A DNA stretch of 64,000 bases from Streptomyces sp. Edi2 (GTDB taxonomy: Bacteria; Actinomycetota; Actinomycetes; Streptomycetales; Streptomycetaceae): positions 558,001 to 622,000 of the forward strand of contig NZ_JBEJGX010000003.1 of the NCBI RefSeq assembly GCF_040253635.1. The letters are read 5' to 3'. Position numbers and translations under genes: made by a program. The notes below the pieces were generated by a model that did no database searches, was not told the DNA's origin, and saw only the letters and a list, made by a program, of their open reading frames with translations. Position 1 is the stretch's first letter. Each line of letters begins with the position of its first letter. Positions 16,679-30,468 of this stretch are shown one piece after another.

Positions 16679-18034
16679 ATGAGACAACGCACACACAGGT
16701 CAGCTCTCGCCGCCTTGCTCCTTTCGCTCGGTACGGTGGTCGCTGCCGCTCCCCCGTCCACCGCGCAGTCGCCGGTGCCCGCCCTGGAGCGCGAGGCGCG
16801 CCCGCTGCGCACCACCGACCCCCGGGGGAACCTGGACGATCTGCGTCCGGTCGGCCGCATGGTGAAGGACGCCCGGGTGGTGGGCCTGGGCGAAGCCACC
16901 CATAGTTCCCATGAATTCTTCGCCATGAAGCACCGGGTCTTCCGTTACCTCGTCGAGGAGAAGGGCTTTCGCAGCTTCGCCCTGGAGGGAAGCTGGAGCA
17001 CCGGACTACGGCTCAACGACTATGTGCTGCACGGCAAGAGTGATCCACGGCGGATCATGCGCGAGGAATTCCAGAGCAACTACTCCTGGTGGAACAACTC
17101 CGAGTACCTGAACCTGCTGCAATGGATGCGGAGTTACAACCGTCTGCATCCGCACGATCCGGTGCAGTTCATGGGCGATGACTTCGGGTACGCCGGTCGG
17201 GAGCTCTACGACAAGGTGACCGCCTATGTGGCCAAGGCCAACCCGTCGCTGCTGCCGCGCTTTGCCGAGCTCTATCGCGGCTTGCGGCCCACGACCAGCG
17301 TGGAAGCCCACCTGAGCGCTTATCAGAAGCTGCCGCTGGCCGACCGGAAGGAGATCGCCCACCGAACCGGGCGCGCGCTGGACCTGCTCAAGCGGCAGCG
17401 GCCCGGCACGGGAACCGACGGGGAGGCGCAGGCCTGGGCCGTACAGCACGCCACCGCCATCGACCAGACGGCCAGGGGGTACGCCTTTGACTTCGACGAC
17501 CCGCGACAGAGCGCGGCGGCCATGCGCTACCGCGATGCGGTCATGGCGGACAACGTGGCCTGGTGGCAGCAGCACACCGGAGACAAGGTCATGCTGTCGG
17601 CCCATGATGCGCATGTGGCCCTGCAGAGCCCTGACCCGGAGCACTACCCCAAGATGCAAGGCAGCTTTCTGCGGGACAAGTTGGGCACCCGCTATGTGAG
17701 CATCAGCACGACCTTCGACCGGGGGTCGTTCCATGCCACCGGAGACGACGGAAAGGTGCGGACCTACACCGTGGGTCCCGCGAAACCCGGCAGTAATGAA
17801 TACACCCTCGACCGGGTACGCCACCGCGACTACATCCTGGACCTGCGAACCGCCCCTCCCGCGGCCCGCGCCTGGCTGGCCACGGCCCGCCCCACCAAGA
17901 GCATCGGCACGGCCTATCCCGGTCCCGGCGTGGAGTATCCGATCGCTCTCGCGCGGTCGCACGACATCCTCGTCCATCTGCACCAGGTCGGTGCCGCCCG
18001 GCTGCTGGGCGCCCCGTCATCCGGCGGAAGGTGA
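16679..18034 (+). CDS. secreted erythromycin esterase family protein
   Basis: 451 residues from ATG 16679 (AGGAAGG about 9 bases upstream; longer in-frame readings upstream pass through the kinase remnant). Signal peptide residues 1-29 (RSALAALLLSLGTVVAAAPP). The EreA/SuccinoEst fold is shown by the catalytic motif GLGEATHSSHEFFAMKHR, then FALEGSW, QFMGDDFG and the distal MLSAHDAHVAL histidines. True Ere enzymes hydrolyse the macrolide lactone; most Streptomyces members have unknown substrates and export suggests an extracellular target. No macrolide genes are nearby. Confidence 0.9.
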   Translation: MRQRTHRSALAALLLSLGTVVAAAPPSTAQSPVPALEREARPLRTTDPRGNLDDLRPVGRMVKDARVVGLGEATHSSHEFFAMKHRVFRYLVEEKGFRSFALEGSWSTGLRLNDYVLHGKSDPRRIMREEFQSNYSWWNNSEYLNLLQWMRSYNRLHPHDPVQFMGDDFGYAGRELYDKVTAYVAKANPSLLPRFAELYRGLRPTTSVEAHLSAYQKLPLADRKEIAHRTGRALDLLKRQRPGTGTDGEAQAWAVQHATAIDQTARGYAFDFDDPRQSAAAMRYRDAVMADNVAWWQQHTGDKVMLSAHDAHVALQSPDPEHYPKMQGSFLRDKLGTRYVSISTTFDRGSFHATGDDGKVRTYTVGPAKPGSNEYTLDRVRHRDYILDLRTAPPAARAWLATARPTKSIGTAYPGPGVEYPIALARSHDILVHLHQVGAARLLGAPSSGGR

Positions 18035-18214
18035 GCCTCCGGAATCCGCTGCGGTGAACCGGGCGGGGGCGGTCACCAGATCGCACCAAGTCGCTCAGGT
18101 CGGTGAACGGGGTGACAAGCGGCCACCGGTGACACGGTGAGAAGGCTACGGGCAGATAGCCGGTCCGCCGCCGGTCCGCTTCCGGGTTGAAATCGGTGGA
18201 GGGGCAGAGGCGGG

Positions 18215-18958
18215 ATGGCTAGCCTCCGGATCATGCAGCTGCTGACTGTGAACCTGGGCCGCCCCAGGGCCGTGGAGTATGCCACCGCCCCGAACGGCAC
18301 CACCGGGATCTTCAAGGAGCCCACCGACGCTCCCGTCCGGGTGACGGATCCCGGCACCCCCGGCCAAGGAGCCAGCGGCAGCGGTCTCGCCGGTGACGCG
18401 GTCTGTGACCTGCGTCGTCACGGCGGCAGCGACCAGGCGGTGTACGCCTTCGCCCGGGAGGACTTGGACTTCTGGGAGCGCGAGCTGGGACGGCCGCTTT
18501 CCAATGGCGCCTTCGGGGAGAACCTCACCACGTCCGGCTTGGACGTCAACGGCGCAAAGGTCGGCGAGCGCTGGCGAATCGGTCCCGATCTGGTGCTGGA
18601 GGCCACCACGGGACGGATTTCCTGCCTCACCTTTCAGGGCCGGCTCGGCGAACAAGGCTGGGTCAGGCGCTTTACCCGGCACGCAGCCACCGGGGCCTAT
18701 CTGCGGGTGATCGCTCCCGGCGAGATCCGCGCAGGCGATCCCATCGAGATCGTGCACCGACCGGATCACCGGGTGACGTGCGCCATGGCCCTCCGGGCCG
18801 TCACCTTCGAGCGGGACCTGCTGCCCGAGATCCTCGCCGCGGGCGAGGCCCTGCATTCCGAGGCGCGGCGAGTGGCGCAGGAGTATGTCGCCGCGGTCGA
18901 AGAGCGTGAGCGGAACAGGAAGGGAGCGGAGCGGGTCGTGAACGGAGCGGGCCCGTAA
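18215..18958 (+). CDS. MOSC domain protein (YiiM-like)
   Basis: 247 residues from ATG 18215, which has GGAGG upstream; ATG 18233 (MQLLTVNLGRPR) matches the usual family N-terminus but lacks a binding site. The MOSC domain includes GIFKEP, DLRRHGGSDQAVYAFAREDL, NGAFGENLTTSGLDVN and the cysteine in R-I-S-C-L-T-F, which would bind molybdenum or sulfur. A C-terminal helical 3-alpha-like segment follows (ALRAVTFERDLLPEILAAGE). Predicted role: molybdenum-cofactor-dependent reduction of N-hydroxylated compounds. Single gene. Confidence 0.9.
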   Translation: MASLRIMQLLTVNLGRPRAVEYATAPNGTTGIFKEPTDAPVRVTDPGTPGQGASGSGLAGDAVCDLRRHGGSDQAVYAFAREDLDFWERELGRPLSNGAFGENLTTSGLDVNGAKVGERWRIGPDLVLEATTGRISCLTFQGRLGEQGWVRRFTRHAATGAYLRVIAPGEIRAGDPIEIVHRPDHRVTCAMALRAVTFERDLLPEILAAGEALHSEARRVAQEYVAAVEERERNRKGAERVVNGAGP

Positions 18959-18981
18959 GGGCAAGGGCCCTGTACAGGTAT

Positions 18982-19030
18982 GGGGCCGGCTCGCCGAAGG
19001 TGTCCGTGAAAGTGTCGGCGAACCGGCCCC
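18982..19030. terminator. bidirectional hairpin between convergent genes
   Basis: Arms 18982-18997 and 19015-19030 are inverted repeats at 15 of 16 positions with a 17-base loop. It lies just after the MOSC gene and 135 bases beyond the end of the decarboxylase gene on the other strand. Confidence 0.65.
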
Positions 19031-19165
19031 GGAACCGCTCAGTCAGGCCCGGACAGCCCGCTCATGGTGTGCCGGTGCGCCTTAGCGGAGCAGACGGTCG
19101 CGCCGCCCCTCTGCCCCGGCCCGGCCCGCTCCGGCTCGCTCCGGTCCACCGTTCGGCGGCTCCGG

Positions 19166-24182
<5,017 letters not shown>

Positions 24183-24836
24183 CTACTTCTGCGTCGTCCC
24201 GGCGATGGCGCCCCGGAGGCCGGTCAGTAGGGCGTCCAGTGCGAGGTCGAAGCGGGCCTGGTGGTCGGACGGCGTGCCGAGCCCGCCTGCGACTGCTTCG
24301 GACAGGGTGGGGAACGCGGTGAGGTCGAGGGCATCGTCGGTGGGCTGTTCGGGGTGCCCGGGGGTGTCAGCCGCTTCGGCAAGGCAGTGACCGATCACCA
24401 GCGTGGTGACGGAGTTGACGATCCGCATGGCCTCGACAGGGGCGATCCCGGCCCGCCCGAGCGCTGCCGCCGTGTCCTCAACTGCCTGCAGAGCCACGGG
24501 AGATCGGACGGGGCGCGTGGCGACCAGCGCGATCACTCCGGTATGCCGGAGCAGTTCAGCCCGGAAGGCGACGGCAAACTCCTTCAGGCGCAGCGCCCAT
24601 TCCTCTGCCGGACCGTCGAAGGAGGGGCGCACGGCGGAGACCACCAGCTCGACCAGGCCGTCAAGCAGGGCGGCCTTGTTGGGCAGGTAGTGGTAGAGGG
24701 TCATTGCCTCGACGCCGAGCTCGGCGCCCAGGCGGCGCATGGACAGCTTCTCGACGCCGTCCCGGTCGGCGGCTTCCAGAGCCGCGCGCAGCACCTTGTC
24801 GCGAGTGAGCCCCACCCGCTTACCGGTCGTTCCCAT
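24183..24836 (-). CDS. TetR/AcrR family regulator (TetR_C_1-like)
   Basis: 217 residues from ATG 24836; an earlier in-frame start would add leaderless residues across the operator. N-terminal HTH at about residues 12-58 (KVLRAALEAADRDGVEKLS, RLGAELGVEAMTLYHYLPNK); the C-terminal ligand domain has the tetracycline-repressor-class pattern (LLRHTGVIALVATRPVR and GHCLAEAADTPGHPEQPTDD). It is divergent to the SnoaL-like gene, and the 89-base intergenic region holds two copies of a 13-bp palindrome, so it likely represses itself and that gene. Confidence 0.92.
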   Translation of the reverse strand: MGTTGKRVGLTRDKVLRAALEAADRDGVEKLSMRRLGAELGVEAMTLYHYLPNKAALLDGLVELVVSAVRPSFDGPAEEWALRLKEFAVAFRAELLRHTGVIALVATRPVRSPVALQAVEDTAAALGRAGIAPVEAMRIVNSVTTLVIGHCLAEAADTPGHPEQPTDDALDLTAFPTLSEAVAGGLGTPSDHQARFDLALDALLTGLRGAIAGTTQK

Positions 24837-24861
24837 GTACTCGGCAGCTCCGATTGACTTT

Positions 24862-24911
24862 CTTACACCGTAAGGCAAGAGTAGCACCCGGCCGAAACCT
24901 TACGCCGTAAG
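24862..24911. promoter_or_regulatory. twin TetR-type operators
   Basis: CTTACACCGTAAG (24862-24874) and CTTACGCCGTAAG (24899-24911) are two near-identical 13-bp palindromes whose centres are 37 bases apart, between the divergent TetR and SnoaL-like starts. Spacing is about three and a half helical turns. Confidence 0.75.
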
Positions 24912-24925
24912 AAACGGGTGGGAAC

Positions 24926-25357
24926 ATGTGCGTCGCCAACGAGAACAAACAGCTCGTCACGGACTTCTTCACCGCACTCAACCAAGCCCGCACAACCGAC
25001 CTGGGCGACTACCTGGCGGCGGACGTGGTGGACCACAACAAGGTCATCCACGGTGAACCGGATGAGCCCGGCGCAGCCTTCGCCGCCATCGCCACCCAGC
25101 TCTCGGCGCTGGCGCCCTACCACGCACGGGTCGACGAACTGATCGCCGAGGGCGACAAGGTCGTCGCCCGGATCACCCAGAGCGGCGTCAGCTCCGGGGT
25201 GCATCCCCGGATGCCGGTGCCGACCGGCCGCAGCTTCGAGAACGAGGCGATCTTCGTCTTCACCGTCACCGCCGGCCGGATCAGCGAGATCCGTGGTGTC
25301 TCCGACCGGCTCGGTCTCTTCCTGCAGCTGGGGTGGGACTGGCCGACCGCCGATTGA
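24926..25357 (+). CDS. SnoaL-like (NTF2-fold) ester cyclase family protein
   Basis: 143 residues. A cone-shaped NTF2-like fold: ENKQLVTDFFTALNQA helix, YLAADVVDHN, and the alternating strands VVARITQSG and RSFENEAIFVFTV. SnoaL relatives cyclise polyketides, but many small members are of unknown activity. Start ATG 24926 is 15 bases beyond the second TetR operator, so its transcription should be controlled by the adjacent TetR. No polyketide synthase is nearby; more likely a ligand-binding or detoxifying protein induced by a small molecule. Confidence 0.88.
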   Translation: MCVANENKQLVTDFFTALNQARTTDLGDYLAADVVDHNKVIHGEPDEPGAAFAAIATQLSALAPYHARVDELIAEGDKVVARITQSGVSSGVHPRMPVPTGRSFENEAIFVFTVTAGRISEIRGVSDRLGLFLQLGWDWPTAD

Positions 25358-25371
25358 CCGACCGGCAGTCG

Positions 25372-25397
25372 ATGCAGGGGCACGCAAGAGCCTGCAT
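25372..25397. terminator. hairpin between convergent genes
   Basis: ATGCAGG (25372-25378) and CCTGCAT (25391-25397) form a perfect 7-bp stem with a 12-base loop between the SnoaL-like and nitrobindin-like genes. Confidence 0.4.
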
Positions 25398-25434
25398 GCG
25401 CCCGCGGCGACGGCGTGATGACGGGACTCTGCCC

Positions 25435-25983
25435 TCAGAGTCCGCCCCGGCGCCGAAGCTGCGCGGAGAGGTGGTGTTGCAGCGGGCGGCCGACCGCCGC
25501 GAGGTCGTGGACGAAGGTGAGGGTGTCGGCGTCGGTGAGGGTGTAGCGGCGGCGGGTGGCGGTGACCTCCTTGGCAGTGGGGGCGAGAGCCACCTCGTGG
25601 GTGGAGAGGTCGACCGTGCCGTCTGCTGCGGCGCCGACCGAGATCTCCGCGATGCCGGTGGGCTGGGTGATCAATGCCTCCACCCGCCCCTCCGGCTGCA
25701 GCCGCCACCAGCCGCTCTCCCTGGCCGACGGGCGCAGCGGGGTGCCGTCCGCGTCGAGCAGCCAGGCGCGTGCCTCGTAGTGGAGGAAGGGACGCCCGTC
25801 ATGGCTGAAGGTGACCTCCTGCGCGTAGGTGAACTCCTCGTCGAGCGTCGGGTACCCACCGCGGCCCCGACCGGCCCAGGTACCCAGGAGGCCGAGCACC
25901 GGCGCGAGCAGGGCGTGTGGCGCAGGTGCTTCGTCCGGTCGAAGCGCGTCGGGATACGGGTGCTTCTGGGCGTGGTCGAACAT
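25435..25983 (-). CDS. nitrobindin-like heme-binding beta-barrel protein
   Basis: 182 residues. FABP-like beta-barrel of the nitrobindin (THAP4 C-terminal, DUF1794) family. The signature [12 protein letters not shown] is at about residues 34-45, the strand pair F-T-Y-A-Q-E-V-T-F and [15 protein letters not shown] follows, and the C-terminal L-Q-H-H-L-S-A contains the histidine expected to bind ferric heme. Family members bind nitric oxide and isomerise peroxynitrite. Its stop is 77 bases from the end of the convergent SnoaL-like gene. Confidence 0.9.
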   Translation of the reverse strand: MFDHAQKHPYPDALRPDEAPAPHALLAPVLGLLGTWAGRGRGGYPTLDEEFTYAQEVTFSHDGRPFLHYEARAWLLDADGTPLRPSARESGWWRLQPEGRVEALITQPTGIAEISVGAAADGTVDLSTHEVALAPTAKEVTATRRRYTLTDADTLTFVHDLAAVGRPLQHHLSAQLRRRGGL

Positions 25984-26422
25984 GAGGGGTGCTCCTGGGC
26001 CGAGGCTGTCGAGGCTGGTGACGGGGGCAGCCTAGGGCCTGTGCGGCCGATCATGTGACGGGCTCGGGGTGGGTCGCTGGATCGGGCATGGGGCGGGGAG
26101 ACCGTGTCGGCGGAGCGCCGCGCCGCATCTGACGAGTGACGAGTAGTTCCGCCCGGTTGAAGCCGTCTTCCCCCAAGGCAGGGCCGGCTGCAGGGCGGGC
26201 GTTGGGACGGCCACCGCAGGGGGATCAACGGGATGCTCTTCCGGAAGCGGATGGGTCTCGCGTGGCCGGATCTGCTCCTGCGTTTCGGGCCGTTCCGTGC
26301 TGTTCCGTGCCGTGCCCTGCCGCGCCCTGCCGTGCCCTGCCGTGGAAGACCGTGTACGAGCACGGGCACCGTCCCCGCCATCCGCCTCTCTTGCTCCGGC
26401 CGTGGTCCGCTGGGGCCCTCCT
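25984..26422. other. 439-bp intergenic region
   Basis: Lies upstream of the nitrobindin-like start and downstream of a GNAT gene on the same strand. It is G/C-rich, with runs of the overlapping words CCGTGCCCTGC and GTTCCGTGC at about 26290-26345. No convincing gene, terminator or promoter was found. Confidence 0.35.
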
Positions 26423-27340
26423 CTAGGCACGCAGGTCTTTGCGGAAGACCGTGGAGCTGTGCCGGACCGTCATGCCCACTCGTAGATACAGGTCGATCGC
26501 GCCGGTGTCCGAGTGTGTCCACAGGGTGCAGGAGCGCCGGCCCGCCTGGTGGAAGGCGCGGAACGTGTGGCGTAGCAGAAGCCGGGCGATGCCACGGCCA
26601 CGGTGGCCGTGGCGGACGGCGACCTGTTCGATGTAGCCCTCGCCCGTACCGGATACGTCCAACGCCAGAACAGCGCCCACCAGTTGGCCGTCAGCGAGTG
26701 CCAGAGTCGACTGGGCCGGAGCGAAGGCGGCTCGCTCGATGGTGTGGGTGGCCCACTCCTCGTACGCCTGCCGCCGCTCCTGCCACTCGTCGAACGCGTC
26801 CTGGACGAGCACGTGCGCGGCGGGGCCGTCTCCGACGTGGAAGGGCCGCACCGCCACGCCCGTCGGTGGTTCAGGCACCGAGGGCTCGACGGGCATGGCG
26901 AACTCCAGCAGCCAGGCCGTCACCAGTGGCTCGTAACCGCGCGAGCGCAACAGCGCGACGGCTCGGGTGTCCGCGTCCGGCACGGTCTGCACGATGCCGT
27001 CCACGCCGGCCTGCCGCGCCCGTGCCTGCGCCCAGTCGAGAAGCGCGGCACCCAGGCCCCGGCCCCGGTGCTCCGGATGCACGTCGACCTCGGAGCGGCG
27101 GTCCACCCAGGCCCGGGCAGCCAGACGCCCGTCCCGGTCGTGGACAAGCACGGTGTCCGACTCCGGCACCAGACCTGGCCGCGCAAGATCGGCGGCGACG
27201 GCCCCGGCGTCGCTCTGCACGCGCCCGTAGGCCTCCCGTTCGCAGGCCGTGACCAGGGCCCGGATCGCCGGGCTGTCGTGGGCGCCCGCGGGACGCGAGC
27301 GGTAGCCGGGCGGCAGCGACGGGACAATTGAGGGCATCAA
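26423..27340 (-). CDS. tandem-GNAT N-acetyltransferase
   Basis: 305 residues. Two GNAT domains in tandem: the first acetyl-CoA loop is in VHPEHRGRGLGAALLDWAQA (about residues 87-106), the second in VRHGHRGRGIARLLLRHTF (about 236-254). Such two-domain proteins include mycothiol synthase MshD, but the conserved MshD termini are not obvious, so I leave it as a generic acetyltransferase. The start is one of two adjacent ATGs at 27340. Single gene. Confidence 0.85.
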   Translation of the reverse strand: MMPSIVPSLPPGYRSRPAGAHDSPAIRALVTACEREAYGRVQSDAGAVAADLARPGLVPESDTVLVHDRDGRLAARAWVDRRSEVDVHPEHRGRGLGAALLDWAQARARQAGVDGIVQTVPDADTRAVALLRSRGYEPLVTAWLLEFAMPVEPSVPEPPTGVAVRPFHVGDGPAAHVLVQDAFDEWQERRQAYEEWATHTIERAAFAPAQSTLALADGQLVGAVLALDVSGTGEGYIEQVAVRHGHRGRGIARLLLRHTFRAFHQAGRRSCTLWTHSDTGAIDLYLRVGMTVRHSSTVFRKDLRA

Positions 27341-27437
27341 CGGATGCTAAGGGCTGCCCCGTACGCCGGTCGCCCGGTCCAGGTGTATTGGCCTGATCCG
27401 CCGGCCAGGCGCTCGGGGCCCCCTCCCGGCTCATGCG

Positions 27438-27597
27438 TCAGGCGGTCGCGGACGCGTGGAGCGTCTTCCTCGGGTGGTCGCGGACGCGTAGAGCGTCTTC
27501 CTCAGGCAGTCGCGGCCTCGTAAAGCGCCTTCGTCAGGCAGTCGCAGCCTCGTAGAGCGCCTTCGTCAGGCAGTCGCAGCCTCGTAAAGCGCCTTCG
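27438..27597. repeat. five 32-bp tandem repeats copying a gene's 3' end
   Basis: Units: 27438-27469, 27470-27501, 27502-27533, 27534-27565, 27566-27597. Each runs from TCAGG or TCGGG to TTCC or TTCG. The last unit holds the final codons (KALYEAATA, minus strand) and TGA of the serine hydrolase gene. Units differ more the further they lie downstream of the stop. There are no spacers, so it is not a CRISPR array. Confidence 0.9.
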
Positions 27598-28732
27598 TCA
27601 AGCGGGCGTTCTCCGGTGCCGCGCCGCCCGGGAAGGCGAAGCGGCGGCGGGTGTAGCCGTAGGCGAGACCCGGGCGCGCGTCGCCGAATGCGAGCGAGCC
27701 GGCCGCGCCGCTGTGCCCGAAGGCGTGCGCGCCGAGCGCCGGGAAGACCACGCTGACCGCCTCGAAGTCCAGGGCGAACGTGTTCGGATTGTGGGTGACC
27801 AGGTCGGTGCCGGCCGAGTGGATGCGGGAGAACTCGGCAACGGTCTCCGGCTTGAGCAGCGCGCCCAGGCCGTTGAACCCGCCGATGGTCGCGGCGTACA
27901 TCCCGGCGATGCCTCGGGCATTGCCCACTCCGCCCACCGAGGCGGGGCTCTTCGCCAGCGACGCATCGGAGTTGACGAACCCAATCATGTCGAAGGACGG
28001 GTCCGCACTGGCGTTGAAGGCGATGGCGGCCGGCTGCAGCGGCCACTCGCCTTGGCGGCCACTCGCGTTGGCGGTCAGCTCGGCACGCTGCTCGGGGGTC
28101 GGCAGCATCGGCAGCACATCGCGGTGGCGGGCCCGCTCGGACTCGGGCAGTCCCAGGAAGAAGTCGAGAGCATACGGCGCGCGGACCCGCTCCTCGTAGA
28201 TCTCCTGAAGGGAACGGCCGGTGGTCCGCCGTACCACCTCACCGGTGAGCGCGCCGATCGCCAGGGCGTGATAACCGTGGCCGACCCCCGGCTGCCAGAA
28301 CGGCCGTTGTCCGGCGAGCCGTTCGGCGATGATCCGGTCGTCGGCAAGCTCCTCCGGGGTGAAGCCGTCGTCCGCGCCGATGACGCCGGAACGGTGCGCC
28401 ATCAGCTCGCGCAGCGTCAGCGAGCCCTTGCCCTCGGCGGCGAACTCCGGCCAGTAGTCGGCAACCTTGCGGTCCAGCTCCAGGACCCCGTCCTGAACGA
28501 GCAGCGCGACCACCAGGTGAGCGGCACCCTTGGTGGTGGAGAAGACACCGGTCAGGCTGTCCCCACTGACGTCCCCCGCCCATAGGTCCACGACCAGCGT
28601 CCCGTCCTTGTACGCGGCGAGCTGGGCGCCCGGGTCGTTCTCCTCCCCTGCGAGGAATGCGGCGAACTCCTCGCGCACGCCGTTGTATCCCTTGGCGACA
28701 GTGCCGTGGACCGTGGTGGCCGCGGTCGTCAT
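27566..28732 (-). CDS. serine hydrolase, beta-lactamase/EstB-like
   Basis: 388 residues from ATG 28732. Penicillin-binding-protein/class C beta-lactamase fold used as an esterase: the S-x-x-K nucleophile is Ser65-Thr-Thr-Lys68 in G-V-F-S-T-T-K-G-A, followed by LMAHRSGV, a YxN-like tyrosine in HGYHALAIGAL, and G-H-S-G-A-A-G near the C-terminus. No signal peptide, so it is intracellular; substrate unknown (esters or beta-lactams). Its last 32 bp have been duplicated four more times downstream. It is not obviously of the SurE peptide-cyclase type. Confidence 0.9.
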   Translation of the reverse strand: MTTAATTVHGTVAKGYNGVREEFAAFLAGEENDPGAQLAAYKDGTLVVDLWAGDVSGDSLTGVFSTTKGAAHLVVALLVQDGVLELDRKVADYWPEFAAEGKGSLTLRELMAHRSGVIGADDGFTPEELADDRIIAERLAGQRPFWQPGVGHGYHALAIGALTGEVVRRTTGRSLQEIYEERVRAPYALDFFLGLPESERARHRDVLPMLPTPEQRAELTANASGRQGEWPLQPAAIAFNASADPSFDMIGFVNSDASLAKSPASVGGVGNARGIAGMYAATIGGFNGLGALLKPETVAEFSRIHSAGTDLVTHNPNTFALDFEAVSVVFPALGAHAFGHSGAAGSLAFGDARPGLAYGYTRRRFAFPGGAAPENARLTKALYEAATA

Positions 28733-28800
28733 TCCCGCGGGCGTGGCACATGGCACACCGCAGGCCGCAGGCCGCAGGCCGCGCGTGGCGCCTGGCAGTC

Positions 28801-28840
28801 GGCACCCGGCACCCGGCACCCGGCACCCGGCACGAAGGAA
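28801..28840. repeat. heptamer minisatellite (GGCACCC)
   Basis: Five perfect GGCACCC copies plus a partial sixth, in the 284-base gap between divergent genes; related GCAGGCC and ATCCCGC runs flank it at about 28761-28785 and 28926-28950. Confidence 0.85.
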
Positions 28841-29016
28841 TGTTCCGGCCGGGCCCCGGTGGCGAGCCGGCGACCGGGCCCGCTCGGCCGCCCATGCCCC
28901 GGCCGGAAGCCGTCCGCGTCAGCTCGTATCCCGCATCCCGCATCCCGCACGATGCGCCCTGCGCGCCTTACGGTTCATCTCGGGCAATCCCCCGCAGACG
29001 GGATGGAGTGGTCGAC

Positions 29017-30468
29017 ATGATGTGCGCGGCGGGAGCCGACGGCGGCGGGTCCGTACCTGTTCCTGAGCGGGCCCCGGAGTCCGGGCGGCGGTCCTTGGCG
29101 CCGCTGCTGGCGGTGTGCGCCGGGTATTTCATGGTGATCCTGGACGTGACGATCATCAACGTCGCCGTGCCGGTGGTGGGCCGGGAGCTGTCGGCCTCGC
29201 TCACCGGCATCCAGTGGATCACCGACGGGTACACCCTGGTCTTCGCCGGGTTTCTGCTGACCGGCGGGGCGCTGGGCGACCGGCTGGGCAACCGTCGGGT
29301 CTTCTGCACGGGCGTGGTCGTGTTCACCGCATCCTCGGCCGCGTGCGCACTCGCGCCGAACGCCCCGTTCCTGGTCGCCGCCCGGCTGGTGGAAGGGCTC
29401 GGCGCGGCGCTGATCGTGCCCGGTTCCCTGGCGCTGCTCCAGCAGTCCTACCCGGCAGCCGCCGCGCGCTCACGGGCCTTCGGACTATGGGGTTCGATGG
29501 CGGGGATCGCGGCCTCCGCCGGGCCGTTGCTGGGCGGACTGCTGGTCTCCACTGCGGGCTGGCGATGGGTGTTCCTGATCAATCTGCCCGTTGGTCTGGC
29601 CTGCCTGGTACTGACGCTGCGACAGGTGGCGGCCTCACCCCGGCGCGCCGACCGGGCCCTGGACTGGCCCGCTCAGTGCCTGGTCGTGGCGGCAGTGGCA
29701 CTGCTGACGGCCGCCCTCAACGAGGCCGGGCGTCGCGGCTGGTCCGATCCGGCCGTTCTCGCGGGGCTGGGCCTGTCCGTCGCGGCGGTCGCGGCACTGA
29801 TGACACGCGAGCGGCTGGCCCGGTCTCCCGCCCTGCCGCCGCGCCTGCTGCGGTCCCGTGCGATGAGCGGCGGAGCCCTGATCGGCCTGCTGTTCAACTT
29901 CGGCTTCTACGGCATGGTGTTCACCGCCAGCCTGGACTTCCAGCACCAGCGCGGCTTCAGCGCCCTCGGCACCGGCGCGGCCCTCTTCCCGGCCGTCGCG
30001 ATGACCATGTTCGCCTCCGTCCTGTCCGGGCGGCTGACCCGCACCACCGGCGACCGCCCGCTGGTGGCCTGCGGCATGCTCCTGGCGGCCCTGGGGCTGG
30101 CGGGCTGGGCCGCGGCCGGAGCCGCCCCGGCCTACCCGCTGCTGGTGCTCCCGATGATGGCCGCGGGCTTCGGCACTTCCTTCGCCCTCACCGGCTCGAC
30201 GTCCACCGTGATGGGCGCCGCACCTGAGGCGTACTCGGGTACCGCGTCCGCGTTCTTCAATACCACGCGCCAGGTCGGCAGCGCCACCGGCGTGGCTCTC
30301 GGCGGCACCTTGCTCGCCACCGCCGCCGACTACGACGCGGGAACACGCCTGAGCATGGTCATCGGCGCACTCGCCTACCTGACGGCGGCAGGCCTCGCGT
30401 GGCGGTGCGTACCGGCGGGGCCCGGAAGGTCTCAGGGCAGCACACGGCATGGCGGGAGACGTCGGTAG
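29017..30468 (+). CDS. MFS transporter, DHA2 family (14-TM)
   Basis: 483 residues from ATG 29017. Drug:H+ antiporter with canonical motifs: TM1 LDVTIINVAVPVVG, loop LTGGALGDRLGNRRVF, TM4-5 G-P-L-L-G-G-L-L, and the conserved TGSTSTVMGAAPEAYSGTAS. Likely exports hydrophobic toxins or dyes. No regulator is directly adjacent; its divergent neighbour is the serine hydrolase. An upstream in-frame extension crosses simple repeats and has no transporter sequence, so the start at VVDMM is preferred. Confidence 0.9.
   Translation: MMCAAGADGGGSVPVPERAPESGRRSLAPLLAVCAGYFMVILDVTIINVAVPVVGRELSASLTGIQWITDGYTLVFAGFLLTGGALGDRLGNRRVFCTGVVVFTASSAACALAPNAPFLVAARLVEGLGAALIVPGSLALLQQSYPAAAARSRAFGLWGSMAGIAASAGPLLGGLLVSTAGWRWVFLINLPVGLACLVLTLRQVAASPRRADRALDWPAQCLVVAAVALLTAALNEAGRRGWSDPAVLAGLGLSVAAVAALMTRERLARSPALPPRLLRSRAMSGGALIGLLFNFGFYGMVFTASLDFQHQRGFSALGTGAALFPAVAMTMFASVLSGRLTRTTGDRPLVACGMLLAALGLAGWAAAGAAPAYPLLVLPMMAAGFGTSFALTGSTSTVMGAAPEAYSGTASAFFNTTRQVGSATGVALGGTLLATAADYDAGTRLSMVIGALAYLTAAGLAWRCVPAGPGRSQGSTRHGGRRR

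Noticed and set aside
27438..27597. Direct-repeat block as a CRISPR array
   Set aside because: Units are contiguous without spacers and copy the end of a gene.
27566..28732. Serine hydrolase as the missing NRPS thioesterase
   Set aside because: It is more than 12 kb away across unrelated genes, and it looks like an EstB-type esterase rather than a SurE-type cyclase.
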